64,000 nt of DNA from Dichotomocladium elegans (taxonomy: Eukaryota > Mucoromycota > Mucoromycetes > Mucorales > Lichtheimiaceae): positions 1,984,001 through 2,048,000 of the forward strand of contig JAIXMN010000002.1 in NCBI GenBank assembly GCA_025716815.1, written 5' to 3'. Positions 45,738-55,986 of the stretch are shown one piece after another (within the stretch, counting starts at the first letter, position 1; every line of letters starts with the position of its first letter). A program made the position numbers and the translations under genes. The notes beneath the pieces were generated by a model. The model did no database searches. It was given only the letters and a program-made list of their open reading frames with translations, and was not told the DNA's origin.

Positions 45738-47676
45738 CTAAGATACGTTTACTTTGTGATATTTCTCGATCGTACTCGCGTTGCACTTCTTCATAATCGG
45801 GGCTATACACGTACTATACATTTTTAACAGATTATCTCTGAGTTTTTTGTTGTAAAGAGCTGATATGCCCACTTCCGTCGCGCCTGCTTCTAACACGTCC
45901 AGTTCTGCTAATAGTCTCAACGGCAAAAGCAAACCAGATTTTGGGGTTGCGAATTCCAATGTATCCAAGGCGTCACCAATACTTTTCTTCGAGCGCCAAG
46001 TAGTCGACGCAACTTTTGAGAACACTCGTGTGTGCTCCAATAATTCAAACGCTCGCTCTCGATCTCCTAATGTGAACTTCCTCGCAACTATGATGCGTAT
46101 GACCAGTGATGCCAAGCTGGACTTGTCTTTTTTGTTTGCTTTTATTCGTGTGCTGTGGCGATCCAGGGTCAGAGGATGGGTGGGAGCGTATTGTTGGTTA
46201 GCAAAACGCTTGCTGTTGAACGACCAAAGGAAGTAAGCTGCTTTTTTGGTGTATGTGCGAAGGAAACGTATCGACGCAACTGTTTCGGCGGGTTCGAGCA
46301 GCACAAGAATTTGGAACTGTTGCGAGCCGATTATCTGCAGTGCTGCTTCTGGGATTGACGAACCCAAGTAACTCTGGACTCGCGTGTTAGATCGCTCTCC
46401 GTAAAAGGCCGCTTGAACGAGAAACTCCATGCTCCCCATTGGATGACCAGCTCCTTCCACCTTGTTCCATGCTGATTTTTGTCGAGGACCAGCGCCTTTG
46501 CACACTCAGGATGCTCATCGTTGCCCTGCATTCCGCAGTCATCAATGTCTGGATCATTTAACACAAACGCGTCGACACAGGTAACAAAAACCCACGCCTG
46601 ATCGCTCAAAAGGACGCACTCGATTAGCTGTTCAGAATGGTCGCGCACGACTTGATCATATATAGCAGTGTGTGAAAGACGAACTGCAAATGTCTCTTCG
46701 TCATCCACAGGCTTTGTCAAACGGTGGTAAGTGGTGTTCTTTACAACCAGCTTGTCCAAGGCTTTTGGCAGAAGTGTTAATGTCGTTAACGGATGATTGC
46801 GAACTCGGGCAAGACCTATATCATCATTAAAAAATCAGGTAGCATGCGTGACAGCTGCAGTGGATGGCGTAAACAGACGATAATAAGTCGTGAGACTCGA
46901 AGGTAGTGAACTTTATCAGAGAAAAGAACCACGATTCGTAATACGAGTGTACGTCTGTATAAACCAAACTGCCAGCGGAGTGGCCCTCACTACTAAAATT
47001 ATTCTACTTTTGATATCGCGACACAAATCACTCAGGACACGACAACAGCTCTACTTACCTCTTTCAATGTACAGGCGCTTCAAGTCTTGTTCATACCTAA
47101 TACGTTGGCGCTTGACTGGTTAAGGCGTGTCAAAATAATCGATATGCGGGCGCTTGGTGATGGCTTGCAAGGAGAAGCAGCCTTCATCAGTATCGCGTAA
47201 AGTGTTGAACTCTCCCTCGTTATCTTCGTCTTCATCGCCACCTTGCTATAAAGCCGATATTGGTTTCCGTAATATGCGTTTCCTAGAGCGCAACTCGCCT
47301 CGTCGTCAAGTCCTTCACACCTATCGATCATAGCTTTCACCTTGTGACGACCCCTGTTGATCGATCGTGCTGTAGACACCCATTCTTCGCTTGCCTCTGA
47401 AGAGATATACAGAACAACACGTTTGTTTGGTCTGGCGAACGCCTTGAACAGTCGTCTTCTCAGCTCCTTGGTCAAATTCCCCGCATTCTTAAACACGACA
47501 CGCGAGGCTGAGGTGAACATGTGTGTTACGATTTGGCCGAGAGAGCTCCTTGAACCTTGATTCGTCGTCAACTGTTCGTTGTCAATTGTAATACATTCGC
47601 AAGTTAAACATGGAATTTGACAATTGCTTTGACAATTGCTTCGATTTAATCGGGTTTGAATTCCCATGGCAAACAT
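45738..47676 (-). pseudogene. Decayed gene of unknown family, several shifted frames
   Basis: A run of coding-like minus-strand segments that hop between frames. 47676-about 47240 contains VTHMFTSASRVVFKNAGNL and SEASEEWVSTARSINRGRHK. In the next frame comes an acidic segment (GGDEDEDNEGEFNTLRD) and KRPHIDYFDTP, a stop, then in the same frame PVKRQRIRYEQDLKRLYIER. A good intron (gtaagt ... gatatag) joins this to LARVRNHPLTTLTLLPKAL, TKPVDDEETFAVRLSHTAI and WKELVIQWGAWSFSF. A further frame change leads to 46370-45738 (SSIPEAALQIIGSQQFQ, LVLLEPAETVASIRFLRTY). The pieces read like one former gene of about 600 codons carrying at least one stop and two frameshifts. I do not recognise the family. 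Confidence 0.5.
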
Positions 47677-47852
47677 GTTCGGTGTTCCAAGATTGTTTGG
47701 TTAATTATTCTGCACGTAAGTGCCGGTTGAAAGCGATCTGCCCACGAATCAAGCGAATGGTAAATCAGAAATATGATTTCTGAAGACTGTTGCAGCAATG
47801 CCATTTGTAGAGGTAAAATGGTTGTTGAACAAGGAAAAGTGGGCGCTTGCAT
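47677..47852. other. Short spacer before the inverted repeat
   Basis: About 175 bp between the decayed gene and the left arm of the large inverted repeat; nothing recognised. Confidence 0.3.
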
Positions 47853-48626
47853 GGTACAGGATTTTCGGTTGGCTACCGGTCAAAGGAAGGAAAGAAGTAG
47901 AAGGATGGAGCATTTTTTCGGGAAGTGCAAGAAAAAGAGTAATTGAAGCAATAATATTTCAAGAAGCGAAAGGGAGGAATCCCGGAAAGAACTACATCTA
48001 TGTCTATAATATGAAAAAGAATATGTAGTTAGAGAAAGGAATTGCCCGTTGAAGCATGCGTTTCGCCTTAAGAAAGCACCTTTGTGTCCATAGTCAGGTT
48101 TGATCCCTGTTTTCATTTTTATGGTGGCAAGTTGACGAAACGAACAGTCCAGTTCCAATGGGTGGCTTTTCTCGTAGCACAGACGTTGTAGTCTATAGGA
48201 AAATATACTAGCGCCAACAACGGTTATTTTCGCGGGTAGGATTAGATTTACATGATGCTACCTTTATTTCCTAGGGTGCACGATATTCATCAGAAGAGAG
48301 CCTTTATCAACGCAAACGATTGACAGTTTTGCTATAAAAGGACGTATAAGGAAGATACTTCCACTCCTGTTTTTTTTTCGCAATGCCTGAACACGGATCT
48401 TCCGCATTGGAACGGTTTCCGCTCGACATGTAAATATTGACATCTGAAAGCCCCCCAAACAAACCCAGAAGTGTTCAGCTTATATCTTCTGATGCGTACT
48501 GTGGTGAAAAATGTCGCGATTTTCTCAGTTTTCCTCGCAGATCCGCAGTTAATAGTCGCGGAAGTACAGCACTGTTTTATCATCCTGCTCTGAAAGATCA
48601 CTAAACAGCTGTCGAGATCTGTTGTT
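47853..48626. repeat. Left arm of a large inverted repeat
   Basis: About 774 bp that reappear as the reverse complement at 49009-49783 with only a handful of substitutions. The outer edge is near ggtacaggattttcggt and the inner edge near gagatctgttgtt. The minus strand of this arm carries a 92-codon frame (48158-47880, starting MELDCSFRQLATIKMKTG), present almost unchanged on the plus strand of the other arm. No homology recognised. Confidence 0.92.
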
Positions 48627-49008
48627 CTGCCCTTCCGCAGCACACGCATAGGTAAAATATTAGAATTCTGGATTGTAATGCAAATGAATGGCGGTAAGGA
48701 CTTAAAACGAGATCGCGCGAAGAGAATAAAATCAAGATAGGTTTGAAAAAATGGACTGCTTCCTTCATGACGAACGTGTGGAATGCTCAGTCTGGAATGC
48801 GCTGAGCGGATCATGGCAAATATAAAGCGCTTCTTATTCTAGGATGTTGAGGAGAAGTAAGTGCATGGATCAACTGAGGTCACATCAATATGGATTGCGG
48901 TTTTTTGAATTGTGAGGAAATAGGGTTTCCAGAGGATCATTCCGTGATAGTCAGTAATTAGTGTCATCCATCCAGCACTTACCTCGCGTGTGCATCTTTC
49001 TCGAGCCC
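48627..49008. other. Spacer (loop) of the large inverted repeat
   Basis: About 382 bp of single-copy sequence between the two arms. No gene recognised. A transcript through the locus would fold with this as the loop. Confidence 0.8.
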
Positions 49009-49783
49009 AACAACAGATCTCGACAGCTGTTTAGTGATCTTTCAGAGCAGGATGATAAAACAGTGCTGTACTTCCGCGACTATTAACTGCGGATTTGCGA
49101 GGAAAACTGAGAAAATCGCGACATTTTTCACCACAGTACGCATCAGAAGATATAAGCTGAACACTTCTGGGTTTGTTTGGGGGGCTTTCAGATGTCAATA
49201 TTTACATGTCGAGCGGAAACCGTTCCAATGCGGAAGATCCGTGTTCAGGCATTACGAAAAAAAAAACAGGAGTGGAAGTATCTTCCTTATACGTCCTTTT
49301 ATAGCAAAACTGTCAATCGTTTGCGTTGATAAAGGCTCTCTTCTGATGAATATCGTGCACCCTAGGAAATAAAGGTAGCATCATGTAAATCTAATCCTAC
49401 CCGCGAAAATAACCGTTGTTGGCGCTAGTATATTTTCCTATAGACTACAACGTCTGTGCTACGAGAAAAGCCACCCATTGGAACTGGACTGTTCGTTTCG
49501 TCAACTTGCCACCATAAAAATGAAAACAGGGGACAAACCTGACTATGGACACAAAGGTGCTTTCTTAAGGCGAAACGCATGCTTCAACGGGCAATTCCTT
49601 TCTCCAACTACATATTCTTTTTCATATTATAGACATAGATGTAGTTCTTTCCGGGATTCCTCCCTTTCGCTTCTTGAAATATTATTGCTTCAATTACTCT
49701 TTTTCTTGCACTTCCCGAAAAAATGCTCCATCCTTCTACTTCTTTCCTTCCTTTGACCGGTAGCCCACCGAAAATCCTGTACC
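49009..49783. repeat. Right arm of a large inverted repeat
   Basis: Reverse-complement partner of 47853-48626. Plus-strand frames include 49034-49372 (112 codons, starting MIFQSRMIKQCC) and 49478-49756 (92 codons, starting MELDCSFRQLATIKMKTG). Differences from the left arm seen by eye: Gly-Asp versus Gly-Ile after KMKT, Tyr versus Cys before EKK, Phe versus Ser after INCG, Pro versus Leu before TTYSF, and one extra A in an A-run. Its outer edge abuts transposase copy D. Confidence 0.92.
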
Positions 49784-49829
49784 GAAACCGTTCGGCCCCT
49801 CAAATGTTAGGGGATTGCATGACAGCAGG

Positions 49830-50215
49830 AGGCAGCAAATCAGTAGAGAAGACTACTGGCGAGCGCAGCACTTTCACTGGCCATTACTTCAATTTCCTCT
49901 CGCAAACCATGGACATGCTAGACCGACACGAAATCTTCCAGGAGAACTATATTCTGATGGATAATGCGCCTATCCACCAACACGACGACATCAGCAAGTA
50001 CATAGAACACCGCGACTAACGCTGTGTATATCTTCCGCCTTATTCACCAGAGATGAACCCGATCGGACAATTCTGCTCAGTCTGTAAGAGCAAGCTCAAA
50101 CGGAAACAGCTTTTGGAAGAATAGACCTTGACGAGCAGAATCTAGATGGCTTCCAACCGAGCTCTTATATGAGATTTCAAGGAGTTTGCAGATACTCTAC
50201 TGATAAATTAGATGA
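49830..50215 (+). mobile_element. DDE_3 transposase remnant, copy D (C-terminal part)
   Basis: Retains only the second half of the catalytic core: FTGHYFNFLSQTMDMLDRHE, YILMDNAPIHQHDDISKYIE (second Asp strand), a stop, then in the same register RCVYLPPYSPEMNPIGQFCS where the usual final acidic residue of NPIEQFW has become Gly. It ends near FKEFADTLL. It matches copy C in order and wording but differs at many positions. It begins some 50 bp outside the right arm of the inverted repeat, so the repeat may have inserted into or truncated this copy. Confidence 0.75.
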
Positions 50216-50587
50216 TTGCTTTGATAGAAGTCCAATATAATAAAACGCCAATGCATGTTTTGCGCATTGTTAATATGCAATTTTCTGAAGATGGGCAAAA
50301 TGAAAAATTGAGGGTTGGAAAACCATTTTTCTTCGGTTGCGCGAATGGAAGTTTTAGGGACTAGGCAATTTGTTTCCCAAAATATGCGCAAAAAATTTCT
50401 GAAAAGAGTGTAGCATGGGACTAGCATGTATTAGAAGTGTTTTTTAGTATTTCTCTAGTTTTGCTCCTATTCTCGAAATATGAACAGCAAGCACTGCATG
50501 AACCGACGAAACCCGATTCTGCAATCCCGGGCATACGCACGAGGACTTGAATAGGCTTTCTAATGTTTATGCAGCTCATATTCTGGC
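50216..50587. other. Flank of transposase copy D
   Basis: About 370 bp. Short inverted motifs built on tttgcgcat/atgcgcaaa occur near 50255 and 50390 and might be remnants of element ends. No gene. Confidence 0.3.
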
Positions 50588-50807
50588 GATGAGTCAGCCG
50601 ACATCGGTCCTATCGACTTCAGCCGCTTAGAGAAGGTTTACCAATCATTCTCTGATGAAGATACCATCGAGTTCGCAATTGACGAAATCATTCATTGTGA
50701 TGGCTTCAAATACTTCTTGAAAAAAATAAGGGGACCCTGAGCTGAAAGAGAAATCACGGTTTACTGCCTACTATATTCCAGACTGCAACGCGCAACCGGG
50801 CCCCTGA
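50588..50807 (+). pseudogene. Gene fragment resembling the pre-SET region of SET9/SUV4-20 methyltransferases
   Basis: A coding-like stretch: FSRLEKVYQSFSDEDTIEFA, IIHCDGFKYFLKKI, then a one-base frame change in an A/G run and GDPELKEKSRFTAYYIPDC. The pattern G-x-x-x-F-L ... E-x-x-x-x-F-x-x-Y-x-x-Y-x-P-D-C resembles the segment just before the SET domain in H4K20 methyltransferases of the SET9/SUV4-20 family. No SET domain follows. It is a broken fragment in the transposon island; the family link is tentative. Confidence 0.35.
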
Positions 50808-52020
50808 AAACCTCAGGTGCCAGATGCATATGTGGATGTAATTATAGTACTCCCACTGGTTGATATGAGAGCAAGACTGATCGGAGAAACGGATCCATGC
50901 GTCAACGTCCAGCAGATGTCCCCCATCTCGCTACCGAAGAGACGGGATAGAACGTCATATCATCCGAGGTCTTTCGAATAACCCGGCATCATTCTCTCTT
51001 ACTACCCCGTCACCCATGCCAATGCATATTGCGAGTGGCACCACGCGTTTAAGCCGCTGGTCCGTTAATCTTGACATGAGTGTCGCAAAGTGGGTACGAA
51101 CTCAGTCTTCCGCGATGTGAATTTTTATCGAATTCTTTGGTGGTGTCAATGAATAAAACAACACAATATCTAGATCATTTTCACTCGGAGAATATGGATC
51201 ACTGGTTTAGAGTTCCATTACTTCCTTTCTGTGATTGTTCATACTCAAATATTGCCGAGGAGTACCATATCAGCTCCAACATGGCTTCAAACTGTTTGGT
51301 ACCCTTTCAAGCGTGAATATTGTCATTTTTCCAATCGGGCACCTCATGGGCGACCTAACGCATGCGACATCTGATGACCCGAGAGGCAGTATTTTATACC
51401 TTCAACTGCGCCTTCGAAAGTTCACTATACAACCAATAAAGGAATAAGGGAAGGTCGTCGGAGGCTCCAACTTGCCTTTGAGACTTTGTGAGAGCCCTCT
51501 AACTCAAACTTGCCACGTGACACAAACCAACGGACCCACCTACATATCCCCATCGGAAACCATCAATTGTCTTGATCTCTGGCCTACTTTCCATCCGCAA
51601 GACATTACTACCGAATGGCGTTCTATACCCTGAAGTCAACCGCAAATGAGTTGTAGATAATGAGGTGTATTGCTGTATCTAATGCTTTATCAATCAAATG
51701 ACCCGGTATTAGCATCACACATGGATAGAGTGGGATGCATCAGTTGAGTAATGCTCGATGCACAAAAGATAGTAATATTGACTGAGAAGTGTGTGGTGTC
51801 ACCAACATGCACTGTACTGTAGTGGGAAAAGTCAGGATGAATCAGCTTTTATCAGTGCATCCTCATTCGTTGGCGCTAATGTCCAATCATAGCACCGGAA
51901 AACAGTGCCTCATGCCACCTCAACAATCGACGATGCGTTCTCCTTTTAAAGGAGCAGCTGCGAGGCTACCATAAGGACAATCTTCTACTTGTACCTATAC
52001 TATTCTCTTTTATCACATCC
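50808..52020. other. 1.2-kb gene-free region
   Basis: End of the repeat-rich island and promoter of the methyltransferase gene at 52 kb. Only short unconvincing frames; no repeat recognised. Confidence 0.4.
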
Positions 52021-52859
52021 ATGGCTTGGTCTTCCGATAATTACAACATTCACGCGCCCTATGTTCCCCAATTAGGAAATATCATTCTGGAGATGCTCGA
52101 AGCCCAGCCCAAAGAGCGCATCCTTGATTTTGGTTGTGGGGATGGTTACTTGACGAAGGAACTCGCTAAGAAATGCGAATCTGTTGTCGGTCTTGATGCA
52201 AATGAGGATATGATAACGAAGGCAAAGATGGTAACCAAGGATGCTCCAAATATTACATATGCTCTTTTGGACGGACACGACGTGGCGGCGTGGTTTGACC
52301 GCACGGGCCAGCAACCTTTTGATGCAGTATTCTCCAACGCAAGTAAGGATATCAACTCTGTTGTCTTTATACTGTATAATTACTGAAATTGCTATCAGCT
52401 CTCCATTGGTTAAAGAAAGATCCAATCAAGGTGATACAAGGGATTCATCACGTCCTCAAACCTAATGGGCGTTTTGTTGCGGAGATGGGCGCATTTACAA
52501 ATTGCGGCGAGATACATACGGCTCTGATTACTGCCCTCAACCGCCGCGGTTACGATGGCAAGGCGCTTTCGCCATGGTACTTTCCTTCAGTTGAAGTTTA
52601 TGCTTCACATCTCCGCAAAAACGGGTTCACTGTTGAGACGATTGAAAGCGTGCCTCGCCCGACCGAGCTCAACACTGACATTGTCGGATGGCTCACAACT
52701 TTTGGTTTTAACTTCTTGCATGCCCTCAAATCCGAGGAAGAATGCCAGCAAGTCGTTTCAGAAATTGTGGAACACCTTCGGCCTTGCTACCAACGCGAAG
52801 ATGGCAAATGGTTTGTTATGTACGTCCGTCTTAGGGTAGTTGCGTACAAGAAAATCTGA
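52021..52859 (+). CDS. SAM-dependent methyltransferase (Methyltransf_11-like)
   Basis: Two exons, 52021-52342 and 52399-52859; 260 aa. A compact class I enzyme: motif I ILDFGCGDGYLTKELA, acidic turn VVGLDANEDMI, motif II FDAVFSNATLHWLK (completed across the intron), and the post-motif HHVLKPNGRFVAEMG. The layout matches the ubiquinone/biotin-type and trans-aconitate-type family used on small molecules in the cytosol. It differs from the methyltransferase at 7.5 kb in motif I and in lacking its N-terminal extension. Substrate unknown. Confidence 0.93.
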
Positions 52860-54523
52860 ATTTTTCATGTAATAAGATATTCGCTGCTTCTATCCAACTT
52901 TAAACTATTACATGGATGCTTTCCGTTTGTGTGGGAGCCCTTTAAGAAAAGATCAATAACTCGCCCTAGATATTCCTATGGACTAAGCTGTATATAGAAA
53001 ATTGACGCTTTAGCGAAGAAGCTTCATAGCCAGTAATGCGCATGGTTTGATATAATGGTTTATCATTTAACTAGATGCGCCGAAAAATAGTCAGGAACCA
53101 GGTAATCAAATGGAATAATCGGATATCATATGTGATTGGCTTTAAATGCTAAATTGGGAGTGCTTCTTATGCCACAATTGTTTAACCCATAATTGGTGCA
53201 TTTATTCCCAACAAACTGACCAATGCAGTGTGTAAGAATAGTGCAATTATCATTGTGTAGCATTATCCCTATTCGAGACGAAATGTATGCTGTCGTTTTT
53301 GAAGTAGTGTCGCGACATAATGTACGTTTATGCAGAAAGATGCAAATGGAGAAAGAACATTCAAGATGCACAATAAAGATCATGGCGTATTAGAGTACAG
53401 TGCCCTTAGGGTATACGACTGTTTATTTCAGCTGATATGATATTATCAAACCCACTGTAAAAGTGCCAATGGCAAATTAGACTCCATGGTATTATCAAAA
53501 TGCCGTGCTTGGAGCCAAAATTGATATCAAAGCATTGGATATGCCATAAAGCCGCAGAGAAAAGATGTGCAGCAACTTATTCGCCTACCGAAAAAATTCG
53601 ACAAACCACTACCGGGATCAACCCAGAGTAAACAAGAGTTTTCTCAGCATCCCGTTCATCAGAGCGTAAGGCACATGAAAGCTCGTAGACAACAGAATAT
53701 AAAATTAATAAAAGTTCAGATAGGATAATGCAAAATCAAACCTGTAAAGATAGACGTACGTGTGTTTATCGTACGTGGCTAAAACTAAAAATAAGATATC
53801 ATCAGCCACCATCAACTATTCAGGATTTACTTCAAATCAACAACACTATCCTAGCAAATACGAACGTTGGAATTACTCAGGAGGGTGAAAACTCGAAACA
53901 ACAGAAAGCCGACGACTGAGCCTCGGAATCATCTTCCACCGATGCCTCACAAATTTCAAGGAAATGTTTAGAGTCCATTGTTCATGCGCTCAAGCTTAAC
54001 GTAGGCTACCAACAGCTCTTCTTCCTCTTTTTCTTTCATCGCGGAAAAAAGACTTATTTGTATGCTATCGCAAAAAGCGATGTTACTGTCGTACAGACCA
54101 GGGGTAACCCCCCTCTCTCTACCATCTAAAAGAAGCATGCCTACCAATGGGTTGATGGTGTGCGATTATCATCGTTAAATACTACATAATGCAGGAGTCA
54201 CCCATACAGAACACCGATGGTATTTCTGATGGTTTTTCGTGTTGTTTCATTGCATTGGACTCTCAATCAGTACACGTACCAACTTAACCGAACTGAATGG
54301 GATTATGACATCGTTATATCTAGGAAACACCCTGAAAAACAATGCAAGTTCCGTCGAGAACCTGCGATTTTGTTATTTCTTTTGGTTATGCAATGTTTTC
54401 TTATGTGAAAGGGATGAGCCTTACCCCTTTTAAATCTCACAAAGTCGTATCCGCCTATCTGTTCTTTTTTTTAAAAAAAAAAAAAAAAGAAAAGAATATT
54501 TATTTACGTTATTTTTCCTGTCT
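52860..54523. other. 1.7-kb gene-free region
   Basis: AT-rich. One 63-codon plus frame at 53728-53919 (IRYHQPPSTIQDLLQINN) has some coding flavour but no start context or homology I can name. A long A-run lies near 54473-54488, just before the next gene. Confidence 0.4.
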
Positions 54524-55714
54524 ATGTCTGGTGCTCTCGTTGACTTTCCCGTCAATGATCCTTACCGTATAAGGCCGCCGAGTACGTGTATTCATACTAG
54601 AGAACCCCGGCTTGAAATTTGGCGTGAAGATGCTCATGAAGAGACGGATAAGAATGTGCTCAAATACAGGACTATCGCCACCACCATGGCGAGGAAGGCG
54701 TTAACGATCATGGCGTGGACAAAGCAATGACCGACCTTTATCTACCCTATTCGAGCCAGGCACAGGATATTCGCAGCCCAGTCGAATTTTGCCGTGATGA
54801 CGGTCATCTTCGACTCGACCTTTTCAATGCGGAAGGTCACAGCCCATCCATGCTTTCTGCGCCAAGCATGTCATTCACATGCAAACCCCATCACAGTACG
54901 AACATTGTTGACTCCTCCTCACTAATCGTATCAGGGATATCACCTCCCTTGCATTGCCCGGACCGCTCAGATCGACTCCCACCAACAGCGTTCTCCTCCA
55001 TTGAACTCCTGCGGCAGCGGCGGCAACGCCGCAAGTATTTCTTTTTGTTAAGTGGTCCCAATCGTTGGAGATGGTTATGCTATGTTATTGGCGCCATCGT
55101 CTTCACTCTTGCAGTGGGAGGCATTACGCTGTATTTCTGCTGGCCTAGGACTCCTTTGATCATGATGGATGACCATGCTCAGTCAATCTATCTGCCCACC
55201 GACTGGGGTCCAGATGAGCATCCTTGGCTCAGGGCCACTTGGCAACTGAATGTCATGCTCGACAATACACAGAACTGGATACCTACACGTCTACAGGATC
55301 TTGAATGGCGCATGGCTGACGACGAGACAAACGAGGTTTTTGCCGTATCTCATGCCTCCGACTCCCTCACGCCCGTTGTCTTGGCGCCTCGATCCGTCGA
55401 ATCCTTGCGGGTAGTTTTGCATGTCAGCTACGAATCAAGTGATGGCATGAACGATACGACTTTTCAGCATTTATACAACTCCTGTGGCCCAAAGAAAATG
55501 GGCGCACCTTCGGAACTCAGGGTGCATTTGCAGGTGACACACGCACACACACACACACACACATATGCGCACGCGCTCTCACTCGCTTTTCTTAACATGA
55601 TGATTGATGGACTATTTGTTTTTAAAGGTATCAATCTCTCTCTGGGGAATTATCTGGAGACGCACTGCAGTGGTAAGGCCAGAGGCAGGAACATTCTTGT
55701 GCCCAACCACTTGA
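54524..55714 (+). CDS. LEA_2-like single-pass membrane protein
   Basis: Three exons: 54524-54566, 54653-55533, 55628-55714; 336 aa. The first exon encodes MSGALVDFPVNDPY. The join to the second exon uses an aag acceptor at 54652 that keeps frame with the coding-like DYRHHHGEEGVNDHGVD; a shorter protein starting at the ATG at 54727 is the alternative. The N-terminal about 150 residues are polar and probably cytosolic, ending in a basic cluster (RQRRQRRKYF). One membrane helix follows (LCYVIGAIVFTLAVGGITLYF), then an extracytoplasmic domain with NWIPTRLQDLEWRM and, after the intron, VSISLWGIIWRR. The architecture matches fungal LEA_2 (NDR1/HIN1-type) membrane proteins. Role unknown; a second such gene lies at 59.8 kb. 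Confidence 0.7.
55544..55562. repeat. AC microsatellite inside an intron
   Basis: CA-repeat just downstream of the donor of the second intron of the LEA_2-like gene at 54.5 kb. Confidence 0.85.
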
Positions 55715-55986
55715 TGCTGGGCTGATAGCGGTTGATGTGCCATACAGAGATTATCCGGATGTTCCACGCATTATTTATTTTCATCTGTAAAATAGTCTAA
55801 ACAAAAAGAAGAACTCTTTTTAGCAGCTTCAAAGAAAAAAGCTTATCCCCGTGTTTTTCGCAATGGCATGCGGGCGGAGGAGACGAATGTCGTACAAAAA
55901 GCGTATATCTATCTGAAAGCTGCACCTCCTCTCCTCTCGTCTCAATCTGTACAATCTCTTGTGCATACGTAGAGATACACATCTTT

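Noticed and set aside
45865..46236. 123-codon plus-strand frame starting MPTSVAPASNTSSS
   Set aside because: It is largely the antisense of the minus-strand frames of the decayed gene, Ser/Asn-rich, and leads into no sensible continuation.
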